33,977 nucleotides of DNA from Candidatus Pararuminococcus gallinarum (GTDB lineage Bacteria; Bacillota; Clostridia; Oscillospirales; Ruminococcaceae). The notes beneath the pieces are model-generated. The model was not told where the DNA came from. It did no database searches and was given only the letters and a program-made list of their open reading frames with translations. Positions within the stretch are counted from its first letter, which is position 1; every line of letters begins with the position of its first letter. A program made the position numbers and the translations under genes. Shown in pieces: positions 15,482-24,290 of this stretch. The DNA is taken from contig CAJFSX010000014.1 in assembly GCA_904419775.1 (NCBI GenBank), positions 1-33,977 on the forward strand, written 5' to 3'.

Positions 15482-16345
15482 TTATAAGGATTCAGAATTG
15501 TCAGTTTTGATTTTTTCAATCAAAGCTGACAATTTCTTTTTGTCTTCCTTTTTGCACAGAAAATGGTAGACTACAGTGGCTTCTGGATCTGCAATGGGGA
15601 TGATGATACGGTTCTCTGGCTTTCCCGACCACCGCATGGCCAGATTGGAAACAAAGAAAGGAAGCGCCGAGAACTGTGCCAATGTTTCGAAATCTTCCTG
15701 TTCATTCTGTACAAGGGCATGGGTCAAAGGCATTTTTCTCTGGCAGACTCCCCGCCAGAAACCGATCTGGGAAAGCAGTAAGATGTTTTCACCGTCGATA
15801 TCCTTGAAATAAAGCTCTTTGGATGCGGAGAGAGGATGGGCAGGCGGCAGGGAAAAGAAAAGCTGCTCCTTCTCGAAGGGAAAGCAATACAGATCCGGTT
15901 CGTCTATGGGATTTGGAAGGACGACAAATTGATAGAGGCCTTCTTTTAAGCCGCTGATTAGCACCTCCGAATCTTTCATTTCAGAGGAGATGGCCATCTC
16001 TGGATATAACCTGGAAACCATAGAGATCAGCTCCCATAATGGCGCGGGGGCACAGGAACCGATGGAGATGGTGCGCTGGCTCCGGTCGAAATAGCGTACC
16101 TGCTCCACAAGGTCATGGGCCTGTTCCACCACCCGGCGGGCATGCTCCACCGCAAGCTCGCCGTTTTTGTTAAGTTGGATTTTATTTTTCTGTCGGTCAA
16201 ACAAGGTGACCTGTAGTGTTTCTTCCAATTTCTGCATAGAGCGGCTCAGGGCAGGCTGGGAAATATGCAGCTGTTCTGCGGCGCCGGACATGGTTCCGCA
16301 CTCCGCAATGGCAAGCAGCTGAGTCAGTTGATATAGTTCCAGCAT
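15482..16345 (-). CDS. LysR-family transcriptional regulator
   Basis: This 287-residue protein has a typical LysR winged helix (about 1-60: AIAECGTMSGAAEQLHISQPALSRSMQKLEE) and a periplasmic-binding-like effector domain (about 88-280). It lies divergent from the lipoprotein esterase gene, with a 117-nt shared control region, the usual setting for a LysR regulator that activates its neighbour and represses itself. Likely targets are the esterase, aldo/keto reductase and flavodoxin genes to 20040; this is inferred from position. The ATG at 16345 follows AAAGGAG. The effector is unknown. Its 3' end encodes a plus-strand terminator hairpin. Confidence 0.93.
   Translation of the reverse strand: MLELYQLTQLLAIAECGTMSGAAEQLHISQPALSRSMQKLEETLQVTLFDRQKNKIQLNKNGELAVEHARRVVEQAHDLVEQVRYFDRSQRTISIGSCAPAPLWELISMVSRLYPEMAISSEMKDSEVLISGLKEGLYQFVVLPNPIDEPDLYCFPFEKEQLFFSLPPAHPLSASKELYFKDIDGENILLLSQIGFWRGVCQRKMPLTHALVQNEQEDFETLAQFSALPFFVSNLAMRWSGKPENRIIIPIADPEATVVYHFLCKKEDKKKLSALIEKIKTDNSESL
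15496..15540 (+). terminator. Terminator embedded in the 3' end of the convergent lysR gene
   Basis: A 17-bp stem with one mismatch (15496-15512 with 15518-15534, 5-nt loop) is followed by TTCTTTTT on the plus strand. It probably terminates the glycoside-hydrolase transcript, although it lies inside the last codons of the minus-strand regulator. Confidence 0.65.
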
Positions 16346-16378
16346 ATAGGGGTACTCCTTTCTTTTGACTATGCATTT

Positions 16379-16384
16379 TAATTA
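16379..16384 (-). promoter_or_regulatory. Possible -10 element for lysR
   Basis: On the minus strand the sequence GCTATAATT includes TATAAT some 35 nt upstream of the lysR ATG (about 16379-16385 on the plus strand as AATTATAG). No good -35 box is seen, as expected if an activator or autoregulation is involved. Confidence 0.4.
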
Positions 16385-16402
16385 TAGCACATTCCGCAAC
16401 TG

Positions 16403-16437
16403 ATATTGTACTTTTTTGAAAAAGTGTCCTACAATAT
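16403..16437 (+). promoter_or_regulatory. Promoter with nested palindromes, likely LysR operator
   Basis: TTGTAC (16406-16411), an 18-nt spacer and TACAAT (16430-16435) form a plausible promoter for the esterase gene. Two inverted repeats are nested in it: ATATTGTA/TACAATAT (16403-16410/16430-16437) and an inner ACTTTTT/AAAAAGT pair within the spacer. LysR proteins bind such interrupted dyads; this is a good candidate site. Confidence 0.5.
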
Positions 16438-16462
16438 TGGCAGAAAATGAGGTGACAATCCA

Positions 16463-17374
16463 ATGGGAAAAAAGGAAAAAAGTCTGCTTTGCCTATTGAC
16501 CGCTATTATAGTGATGAGCCTGGCGTCATGTGGGCATGCTACTACAGAACCATCCTCTCTCCCTCAAACAGCTCTCACCACCGAGGCTGTTACCTCCTCT
16601 GTCCCAGAAACGGATGAGGTGAAGGAAGAAGAAAGTGTGGAATCGGATACGTTGGTCACAGAGGGAACGGAAAGTTATCAGGGATTTCTGCTGGACAATG
16701 TGCTTCATTCCCCAGATGATGGAGAAATCCACTATAACATCTATCTTCCAGACAGTTACGATGGCAGTACCCCTTATGCGCTGTTTGTTACCCTCCCCGG
16801 ATATGAGGGGCTTTATTTTCAGGGAGTGGGCGCGAATCTGGTAGAAGCCTTTGGCTTTGAGGCCCAGAAATATAACGAAAACATGATTGTGGTAGCTCCG
16901 CAGCTCAGCGACTGGGGAGAAACCTCCGCAAATCAGACCATTGCACTGACAGAATATATCCTTTCCCATTATAATATCGACCCAGACAAGGTGTATCTCC
17001 ACGGAATGTCCGGCGGCGGGGAGACAGGGTCTTTGGTAATGGGAAAGCGCCCGGAACTGTACACGGCCTACCTTGCCACCAGCACACGGTGGGATGGGGA
17101 TTTGGAGGTCTTAGCCCAGGCCCAAACGCCGGTCTATATGGCGGTGGGTCAGGAAGACAGCTACTATGGTTCTCAGCCGCTCCAAGAGGCCTATGCACAG
17201 CTGCACGACCTCTATGAAGAAAAAGGCCTGACCGATTCGGAGATTGATGAGATTTTGGTTTTGGATATCCGGGACCAGGATTATTTCACCCAACATGGAT
17301 TTACCGACCAACATGCCGGAGGCCAAGCCTTTGCTTACGACGAGGAAATCATGGGCTGGCTGTTTAGCAAATAA
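16463..17374 (+). CDS. Lipoprotein alpha/beta-hydrolase (esterase/peptidase-like)
   Basis: This 303-residue protein carries a lipoprotein signal peptide with lipobox LASC (Cys23), a Thr/Ser/Glu-rich spacer (24-70) and an alpha/beta-hydrolase domain like that of PHB-depolymerase/esterase proteins. The nucleophile elbow is HGMSGGG with Ser183; likely partners are Asp232 (VGQED) and His284 (TDQHAGG). It would act outside the cell membrane on an ester or peptide substrate; which one is unknown. The ATG at 16463 follows GAGGTGA at suitable spacing. It is divergent from lysR and followed after about 120 nt by the aldo/keto reductase pseudogene, suggesting a LysR-controlled group. Confidence 0.85.
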   Translation: MGKKEKSLLCLLTAIIVMSLASCGHATTEPSSLPQTALTTEAVTSSVPETDEVKEEESVESDTLVTEGTESYQGFLLDNVLHSPDDGEIHYNIYLPDSYDGSTPYALFVTLPGYEGLYFQGVGANLVEAFGFEAQKYNENMIVVAPQLSDWGETSANQTIALTEYILSHYNIDPDKVYLHGMSGGGETGSLVMGKRPELYTAYLATSTRWDGDLEVLAQAQTPVYMAVGQEDSYYGSQPLQEAYAQLHDLYEEKGLTDSEIDEILVLDIRDQDYFTQHGFTDQHAGGQAFAYDEEIMGWLFSK

Positions 17375-17459
17375 CGGTGCAGAAGCTAGGATCCAAGAGT
17401 TTGGCAGAAACTAAGATGGCGCCGAGAGGCCTAAATCTTTTGCCAAATCTTTTATATAA

Positions 17460-18345
<886 letters not shown>

Positions 18346-18393
18346 AAACCGGATCTACAGCGGGCAAAGAATAGATTAGTGTGAATGGGATAT

Positions 18394-18429
18394 AAAGGCC
18401 GGCAGGGGTTATGCCTGCCGGCCTTTGTT
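18394..18429 (+). terminator. Hairpin between aldo/keto reductase and flavodoxin genes
   Basis: A perfect 13-bp stem (18394-18406 with 18414-18426, 7-nt loop) is followed by a short TTTGTT tract. It could act as a full or partial terminator. Confidence 0.6.
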
Positions 18430-18449
18430 ATAGAAAGGAGATTCCCAAA

Positions 18450-19169
18450 ATGAAAAAACTTGTGGCGCTTGTGATGGCACTTTTGCTTACGATTAGTCTG
18501 GCATCTTGTGAAAATTCAGAAAATCAAAGTAGTTCTCAGAGCGCACCGATCACTTCTTCCAGCGAAAGCCAGGTACAGACAGAGGAATCCACCGACGGAC
18601 AGGATACAGACGCCGCTGCCGATGGGGGCAGTAATATCCTCATTGCCTATTTTGCCGTCGCGGAGAACAGCGAGGTCGATGCAGTTGCCTCTGCCAGCGT
18701 TGTCACCATCGATGGGGAAGCGATGGGAATGACAGAAGCCTTAGCCCAGATGATTGCAGAGGATACAGGTGGGGATTTGTTTTCCATCCAAACCAGTGTA
18801 GACTATCCAGGGGACCTAAACGATCTGATAGATTATGCGGCAGAAGAGCAGAACAATGGTGAACGTCCGGAACTGACCACCCATATTGAGAATCTGGATC
18901 AGTACGACACAATTTTTGTGGGCTATCCCAACTGGTGGTACGATATGCCCATGGTGATGTATAGCTTTTTTGATGAATACGATTTTTCCGGAAAGACCAT
19001 CATTCCCTTTAACTCACACAACGGGAGCCGCTTTTCGGATACCATTGATACCATCCAGGAGCTGGAACCCAACGCTACAGTGATTACCGACGGTTTTACT
19101 GTGCGCTACAGTGATGTGGAAAACGCAGCAGGCGACATTTCCCAATGGCTGGATGGGCTCGGATTTTGA
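18450..19169 (+). CDS. Flavodoxin-fold lipoprotein
   Basis: This 239-residue protein has a lipoprotein signal peptide (MKKLVALVMALLLTISLASC, lipobox Cys20), a Ser/Gln/Glu-rich spacer and a flavodoxin-like domain starting at NILIAYFAVAENSEV. The FMN-loop regions look like GYPNWWYDMPMVMYSFFDEYDFSGKT and PFNSHNGSRFSDT, typical of the NAD(P)H-oxidoreductase-like flavodoxins of Clostridia. Export is notable, as most flavodoxins are cytosolic. It probably carries FMN on the outer face of the membrane and exchanges electrons with an unknown partner. I chose ATG 18450 because AAAGGAG sits 8-9 nt upstream and the signal peptide begins there. It lies between two aldo/keto reductase genes, with the second starting 19 nt after its stop. 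Confidence 0.88.
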   Translation: MKKLVALVMALLLTISLASCENSENQSSSQSAPITSSSESQVQTEESTDGQDTDAAADGGSNILIAYFAVAENSEVDAVASASVVTIDGEAMGMTEALAQMIAEDTGGDLFSIQTSVDYPGDLNDLIDYAAEEQNNGERPELTTHIENLDQYDTIFVGYPNWWYDMPMVMYSFFDEYDFSGKTIIPFNSHNGSRFSDTIDTIQELEPNATVITDGFTVRYSDVENAAGDISQWLDGLGF

Positions 19170-19188
19170 TTGAAGGAGATCAATTACC

Positions 19189-20040
19189 ATGGAGTATGTT
19201 ACCCTCAGCAACGGTGTAAAAATGCCCATGATCGGATATGGTACCTTTCAGATTACAGATGCTGCACTGTGTGAAGAATGTGTCGGCCATGCCCTGGAAA
19301 GCGGCTACCGCCTCATTGATACGGCAGCAGCCTATATGAATGAAGGGGCTGTCGGCTCTGCGGTTAAACACTCCGGCATAGCCCGCCAAGAGCTGTTTAT
19401 CACCACCAAGCTGTGGATTCAGGATGCGGGATACGATGCCGCCATGAGGGCCTTCGATACCTCCATGAAAAAGCTGGGCCTGGACTATCTGGATCTGTAT
19501 CTGATTCATCAGCCTTTCGGCGACTATTACGGCGCATGGCGGGCCATGGAACGATTGTATGAGGAGGGGGCAGTCCGCGCCATCGGTGTGAGCAACTTCT
19601 CCCCAGAACGGCTGGTGGATCTTTGTATGAACCACCCCATCCATCCCATGGTCAATCAAATTGAGATCCATCCCTTTTATCAGCAGCAGGAAGCACGGCA
19701 GGTGATGGAGGCCTACGGAGTTGTACCCCAAGCGTGGGGCCCCCTTTCAGAAGGGCAGAAGGATATTTTTCACAACAAAATCCTCTTGCAGATAGCAGGG
19801 GATCATGGGAAAACTACCGCACAGGTGATGTTGCGCTGGCATTTCCAGCAAGGGGTCCCGACCATTCCGAAGACCGTTCACCTAAAACGGATGAGAGAAA
19901 ATTTGGACATCTGTGACTTTGCTCTGACCCCCAAGGAGATGGAGGCTATTGCCGCTATGGACATTGGACACAGCGAAATTATCGACCACCGGCGATTTTG
20001 TACAGCCCGTCAGCTCAACAGTGTAAGAATCCATGGGTAG
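19189..20040 (+). CDS. Aldo/keto reductase (AKR5-like, intact)
   Basis: This 283-residue NADPH-dependent reductase of the 2,5-diketo-gluconate reductase type has the full tetrad Asp44, Tyr49, Lys74 (TTKLW) and His107 (IHQPF), and the cofactor motif IPKTVHLKRMREN in the last quarter. The start at 19189 is supported by AAGGAG. It is the paralogue of the frameshifted gene at 17496 and lies 19 nt behind the flavodoxin lipoprotein, so the two are probably co-transcribed. The substrate cannot be deduced. Its C-terminus (CTARQLNSVRIHG) differs from the paralogue's. Confidence 0.94.
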   Translation: MEYVTLSNGVKMPMIGYGTFQITDAALCEECVGHALESGYRLIDTAAAYMNEGAVGSAVKHSGIARQELFITTKLWIQDAGYDAAMRAFDTSMKKLGLDYLDLYLIHQPFGDYYGAWRAMERLYEEGAVRAIGVSNFSPERLVDLCMNHPIHPMVNQIEIHPFYQQQEARQVMEAYGVVPQAWGPLSEGQKDIFHNKILLQIAGDHGKTTAQVMLRWHFQQGVPTIPKTVHLKRMRENLDICDFALTPKEMEAIAAMDIGHSEIIDHRRFCTARQLNSVRIHG

Positions 20041-20076
20041 GCAATATCGGAAGAACGGAAGCCCGCCACCAGGTTC

Positions 20077-20105
20077 TTGCACCAATTCTCATATTCGTAT
20101 ATAAT
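20077..20105 (+). promoter_or_regulatory. Sigma-A promoter for the DUF362 gene
   Basis: TTGCAC (20077-20082), a 17-nt spacer and a perfect TATAAT (20100-20105) lie 200 nt upstream of the DUF362 start, implying a leader of about 190 nt. No clear riboswitch motif was seen in that leader. Confidence 0.72.
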
Positions 20106-20306
20106 ATTTTCTGTAAGTGGTCGTGAGCAAACTATTGCGATCCAGGAAAATAGATTGCCTTGATCCGGCATCCACCATAAGTTTTGAGGCATGTTCCCTG
20201 CAACAATTGTCCGCAATTATGTTATGTTCACCGTCAATGAAACGGAGGCTGTGCAGGCGAGAGATGTTTGCAGATGCCGCCGTTAAAAAAATAGGAGGTT
20301 TTATCG

Positions 20307-21191
20307 TTGGAAAAAGCTAAAGTATTTTTTACCAAAGAAATTACTGCAAAAAGCCTGATCCGGATCTACGAGGCGTTGGGCACCCAATTACACGGTAAAG
20401 TTGGGGTAAAAATTTCCACCGGTGAGCCCGGTGGGCACAACTACCTTCATCCGGAGCTGATTGGAGAGCTGGTGCATCTGCTGGATGGCACAATTATTGA
20501 ATGCTGCACCGCATACAACGGCCGGCGGATGGATCCTAAAGAGCATTGGAAGGCCATTGAAGAGCATGGGTTTAAAGCTATGGCACCCTGCGATATTCTG
20601 GATGAGTTTGGGGAGATTGATATCCCTGTGAAAAACGGATTTCACCTGGACAAGGACATTGTAGGAGAACATCTGGCAAACTATGATTCTATCCTGGTTT
20701 TGTCCCACTTTAAGGGGCATGCTATGGGCGGATTTGGCGGGGCGCTGAAAAATATCAGCATCGGTATCGGCTCCACCCGAGGAAAAACCTATATCCATAC
20801 AGCTGGGGTGACCACAGATGCGGCGGTTTTATTTGACAACCTTCCGCCCCAGGATCACTTCCTGGAGTCCATGGCTGATGCCTGCAAGGCAGTGATTGAC
20901 TACAAGGGCGCGGAAAATATGCTGTATATCAATGTAGCCAACCGCCTGAGTGTGGACTGCGACTGTGACTCCAATCCAGCAGAGCCGGAGATGGCGGATC
21001 TTGGAATTTTTGCTTCCATCGATCCGGTGGCGGTAGATCAGGCGTGCTATGACGCGGTCATTCATTCTGATGATCCAGGCAAAGCGGCGCTGATTGAACG
21101 CATGGATTCCCGCCATGGTATCCACACAGTGGAGGCTGCGGCACAGCATGGTCTGGGCAGCCGAGAATATGAAATTATTTCTCTGGACTAA
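20307..21191 (+). CDS. DUF362 domain protein
   Basis: This 294-residue protein matches the DUF362 family: VGVKISTGEPGGHNYLHPELI near the start, SHFKGHAMGGFGGALKNISIGIGS in the middle, and FASIDPVAVDQACYDAV near the end. In many anaerobes DUF362 is fused to ferredoxin domains; here there are none, only scattered Cys including CDCDC-like residues (about 218-222). Its function is unknown; roles with iron-sulfur or redox enzymes are often proposed. The start is TTG at 20307, with AGGAGG 8 nt upstream and no suitable ATG. It is monocistronic, between a strong promoter and a very long terminator hairpin. Confidence 0.88.
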   Translation: MEKAKVFFTKEITAKSLIRIYEALGTQLHGKVGVKISTGEPGGHNYLHPELIGELVHLLDGTIIECCTAYNGRRMDPKEHWKAIEEHGFKAMAPCDILDEFGEIDIPVKNGFHLDKDIVGEHLANYDSILVLSHFKGHAMGGFGGALKNISIGIGSTRGKTYIHTAGVTTDAAVLFDNLPPQDHFLESMADACKAVIDYKGAENMLYINVANRLSVDCDCDSNPAEPEMADLGIFASIDPVAVDQACYDAVIHSDDPGKAALIERMDSRHGIHTVEAAAQHGLGSREYEIISLD

Positions 21192-21216
21192 TATAGGCTG
21201 AGAAACGATCTGAATG

Positions 21217-21264
21217 AAAAGAGCATCTGAATTTTTATATAAAAATTCAGATGCTCTTTTTGGT
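21217..21264. terminator. Long perfect-palindrome terminator
   Basis: A 44-bp perfect palindrome (21217-21260) folds into a stem of about 20 bp with A-runs before and T-runs after, directly downstream of the DUF362 gene. It can end transcription in both directions. Confidence 0.9.
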
Positions 21265-21364
21265 TTTATACTCAAAAACCATGAAATTGGGGAGAAAACA
21301 CAAAAAATAGCAAATTATACAAGATGCTATTTCACAAAATATGAGATTATCGGTAAAATATCTA

Positions 21365-21393
21365 TTGAAATATTTATATAAAAGTTTTATACT
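21365..21393 (+). promoter_or_regulatory. Promoter and operator-like palindrome of the LacI/sugar operon
   Basis: TTGAAA (21365-21370), a 17-nt spacer and TATACT (21388-21393) precede lacI. A perfect 15-bp palindrome (21377-21391: TATAAAA, central G, TTTTATA) overlaps the -10 box. It may be the operator of the LacI regulator; LacI-family sites more often have a central CG, so this is tentative. Confidence 0.5.
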
Positions 21394-21415
21394 ACAGATG
21401 AAAGGAGGAGGCAGG

Positions 21416-22423
21416 ATGAAAATCAGCATCAAACAACTCAGTGAAATGTCCGGCTTTTCTCCCGCCACAGTATCCAATGTGCTCAATGGAAAAAAGGGCG
21501 TGAACAAGGACACGGCGGAACTGATTATGAAACTGGCACGGGAATCCGGCTATCTCAGCGAAAACCGGATGACCAGCATCAAGCTGGTGGTCTATAAAAA
21601 ACACGGCTGGGTTCTGTCGGATACCCCTTTCTTTTCCTCCCTGACTGAAGGAATCAACGAGGAGTGCCGGGCATCGGGCTATGACACTGTGATCTGCAAC
21701 CTGAATGAACACAGTGAGGACTTTGAGAGCCACCTGGAACAGATCCTTTCTGACCCAAACTCGGGCATCCTGCTGCTGGCCACCGAAATGGGGGAAGAGG
21801 ATGTAAAGGCCTTTCATCGGGCGGTGGCGCCGCTGGTGGTTCTAGACGCCAGCTTTGAGCAGATGGACTTTGACACGGTTCTGATCAACAACACCGATTC
21901 GGTGAGCAACGCTGTGGGCCACCTGATCAAAATGGGACACCGGGAGATTGGGTATCTAAAGTCCAGCATGCGGATTCAGAACTTTCGCTATCGGGAGGCT
22001 GGATACCGCCGGGCCCATGAAGAAGCGGAAATTGCGGTTAACCCAGCCTTTACCGTGGAACTCACCCCCACCATGGAGGGCGCTTATAAGGATATGGCCC
22101 GATTTTTGGAGAGAAATCCTCAGCTTCCCACCGCTTATTTTGCGGACAACGACATCATTGCGCTGGGAGCAATGAAAGCGCTGAAAGAAGCAGGCTGCCG
22201 TATTCCAGAGGATATCTCCATCATCGGCTTTGACGACCTGCCCTTCTGTGAAATATCGTCGCCCCCCCTATCCACCATCCGGGTCTTTAAACAGGAGATG
22301 GGACAGATGGCGGTAAAACGGCTGCTGGATAAAATCAAGTCCCAGAGCAAGATTGTGAGCAAAATCCAGATTGGAACCGAGTATATTGAGCGGGAGAGCG
22401 TTAAGGCGCCCCTGCAAAAATAG
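21416..22423 (+). CDS. LacI-family transcriptional regulator
   Basis: This 335-residue protein has a LacI helix-turn-helix and hinge (about 1-58, FSPATVSNVLNGKKGVNKDTA) and a periplasmic-binding-like effector domain with DNDIIALGAMKALKEAGCRIPEDISIIGFDD near the C-terminus. The ATG at 21416 follows AAAGGAGG; the frame extends upstream but without a binding site. It leads the sugar operon on the same strand with only 62 nt to the transketolase gene, so it most likely represses its own operon until a sugar ligand binds. The ligand is unknown. Confidence 0.94.
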   Translation: MKISIKQLSEMSGFSPATVSNVLNGKKGVNKDTAELIMKLARESGYLSENRMTSIKLVVYKKHGWVLSDTPFFSSLTEGINEECRASGYDTVICNLNEHSEDFESHLEQILSDPNSGILLLATEMGEEDVKAFHRAVAPLVVLDASFEQMDFDTVLINNTDSVSNAVGHLIKMGHREIGYLKSSMRIQNFRYREAGYRRAHEEAEIAVNPAFTVELTPTMEGAYKDMARFLERNPQLPTAYFADNDIIALGAMKALKEAGCRIPEDISIIGFDDLPFCEISSPPLSTIRVFKQEMGQMAVKRLLDKIKSQSKIVSKIQIGTEYIERESVKAPLQK

Positions 22424-22485
22424 ATGTTTTTCCACAAGACAATGCCGGAGGCTGCAAAAACCTCCGAGAAAAAGGAGCAATGGAG

Positions 22486-23307
22486 ATGGAAAATTTAAAA
22501 GCTAAGTCCTTTGAGATCAGGGAGCATGTGCTGGACGTGATCTATCGGGCAAAAGCGGGACACATCGGAGGAGACATGAGCGTCACCGACATCTTGGTAG
22601 CCCTTTACTTTAAGCACATGAATGTAGGGCCGGAGAAGGTAAACGACCCAGAGCGGGATCGTTTTGTCCTTTCCAAGGGTCACTCGGTGGAGGCTCTTTA
22701 TTGTGTTCTCGCCGAGCGGGGATTCTTCCCTTACTCCGACCTAGAAACGGTATCTCAGTTTAAAACCAAATATATCGGTCACCCCAACAACAAGATTAAC
22801 GGCATTGAGATGTGCTCCGGCTCTCTGGGCCACGGGCTGCCGGTTTGCGTCGGGATGGCCCTGGCCGCCAAGATGGACAAACGGGACTACCGGGTCTACA
22901 CTGTCATGGGAGACGGCGAGCTGGCGGAAGGCTCCGTCTGGGAAGGCGCCATGGCCGGCGGCCACTACAAGCTGGATAACCTGACGGCCATTGTGGATCG
23001 CAACCGGCTGCAAATTTCTGGATGTACGGAGGATGTCATGACCCAGGACGACCAGAAAACCCGGTGGGAATCCTTCGGATGGCACGCCATTGTCTGTGAC
23101 GGCAACGACATCGACTCCCTGGATAAAGCCCTGACCGAAGCCAAGGCGACCAAGGGAAAACCTACCGTCATCATTGCGGAGACCACCAAAGGATATGGTA
23201 TCTCCTTTATAGAAAACAAAGCGCCCTGGCATCATAAGGTGCCGAATGCGGAGGAATATGCGGCGGCGAAGAAAGAGTTACAGGCAAGGAGGGCACAGGC
23301 GCTATGA
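22486..23307 (+). CDS. Transketolase, N-terminal (ThDP-binding) subunit
   Basis: This 273-residue protein is the N-terminal half of a split transketolase. Features include AGHIGGDMSVTDILVALYF (His26), KGHSVEA (His66), IGHPNN (His99), SLGHGLP (His116) and the ThDP/Mg motif GDGELAEGS (142-150) with Asn173. It transfers two-carbon ketol units between sugar phosphates, together with the next gene product. The ATG at 22486 is preferred since AAAGGAG ends 8 nt upstream; the ATG at 22480 is only 2 nt from it. The stop overlaps the next start (ATGA), implying equal synthesis. The presence beside a sugar kinase and LacI points to a dedicated catabolic role, not the general pentose phosphate pathway. 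Confidence 0.94.
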   Translation: MENLKAKSFEIREHVLDVIYRAKAGHIGGDMSVTDILVALYFKHMNVGPEKVNDPERDRFVLSKGHSVEALYCVLAERGFFPYSDLETVSQFKTKYIGHPNNKINGIEMCSGSLGHGLPVCVGMALAAKMDKRDYRVYTVMGDGELAEGSVWEGAMAGGHYKLDNLTAIVDRNRLQISGCTEDVMTQDDQKTRWESFGWHAIVCDGNDIDSLDKALTEAKATKGKPTVIIAETTKGYGISFIENKAPWHHKVPNAEEYAAAKKELQARRAQAL

Positions 23308-24239
23308 GCAAGATTGCAAACAAACAGGTGATTTGTGACGTGTTGGTGGAAGCGGCCAACACAGATAAGGATATTGTGGTCCTTTGCAGTGATTCCAGAG
23401 GTTCCGCCTCCCTGACAAACTTTGCTAATGCCCACCCCGACCAGTTTGTGGAAACCGGCATTGCCGAGCAGAATTTGGTTTCCATGGCGGCAGGCCTGGC
23501 CTCCTGCGGGAAAAAAGCCTTTGCGGCCTCTCCGGCCTGCTTCCTTTCCACCCGCAGCTTTGAGCAGTGCAAGGTGGATGTGGCCTATTCCAATACCAAT
23601 GTCAAGCTCATCGGTATCAGCGGCGGCATCAGCTACGGCTCTCTCGGCATGACCCATCACTCCGCCCAGGATATCGCGGCCTTGGCGGCAGTGCCCAATA
23701 TGCGGGTTTATCTGCCCAGCGACCGGCTGCAAACCGAGATTCTCATCAAGGAGCTGCTCAAAGACAATAAGCCTGCCTATATCCGGGTGGGAAGAAACGC
23801 GGTAGAGGATGTCTACGAAGAGGGCAACGTCCCCTTTGTTATGGATAAAGCCACCTGTGTCCATGAGGGCAATGACATCGCGATCATCGCCACCGGTGAA
23901 ATGGTGAAGCCTTCCCTGGACGCGGCAAAAATGCTGGAGGCAGAGGGCATCAGCTGCCGGGTACTGGATATGTACAGCGTAAAACCCATCGATAAAGAGG
24001 CGGTAATCCAGGCGGCAGAGGAGACCCAGGCCATCATTACGGTGGAGGAGCACAGCATTTTCGGAGGGCTGGGCTCTATGGTCTGCCAGATCGTATCGGA
24101 ACACTGCCCCAAAAAGGTTGTCAACATGGCGCTGCCTGACGAGCCGGCTATTGCAGGAAACTCAGCGGAGGTTTTCGGCTACTATGGCCTGGACAAAGAA
24201 GGAATTGCCAAAACAGCGCGGAAGCTGATGGAGAAATAG
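23304..24239 (+). CDS. Transketolase, C-terminal subunit
   Basis: This 311-residue protein holds the pyrimidine-binding and C-terminal domains of the split transketolase. The catalytic Glu55 lies in ETGIAEQNLVSMAAGLA; SYGSLGMTHHSAQDIAAL is the usual loop over the active site, and the C-terminal domain contains ITVEEHSIFGGLGS. It pairs with the preceding subunit, with which it shares a 4-base overlap. Splitting of transketolase is common in Firmicutes and in special pathways such as apulose-phosphate cleavage. No change in key residues was noticed. Confidence 0.94.
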   Translation: MSKIANKQVICDVLVEAANTDKDIVVLCSDSRGSASLTNFANAHPDQFVETGIAEQNLVSMAAGLASCGKKAFAASPACFLSTRSFEQCKVDVAYSNTNVKLIGISGGISYGSLGMTHHSAQDIAALAAVPNMRVYLPSDRLQTEILIKELLKDNKPAYIRVGRNAVEDVYEEGNVPFVMDKATCVHEGNDIAIIATGEMVKPSLDAAKMLEAEGISCRVLDMYSVKPIDKEAVIQAAEETQAIITVEEHSIFGGLGSMVCQIVSEHCPKKVVNMALPDEPAIAGNSAEVFGYYGLDKEGIAKTARKLMEK

Positions 24240-24290
24240 CCGCCATTTGAGGGTGAAAGACCCAATAGAGACAGAAAGAAGGATGACGCG

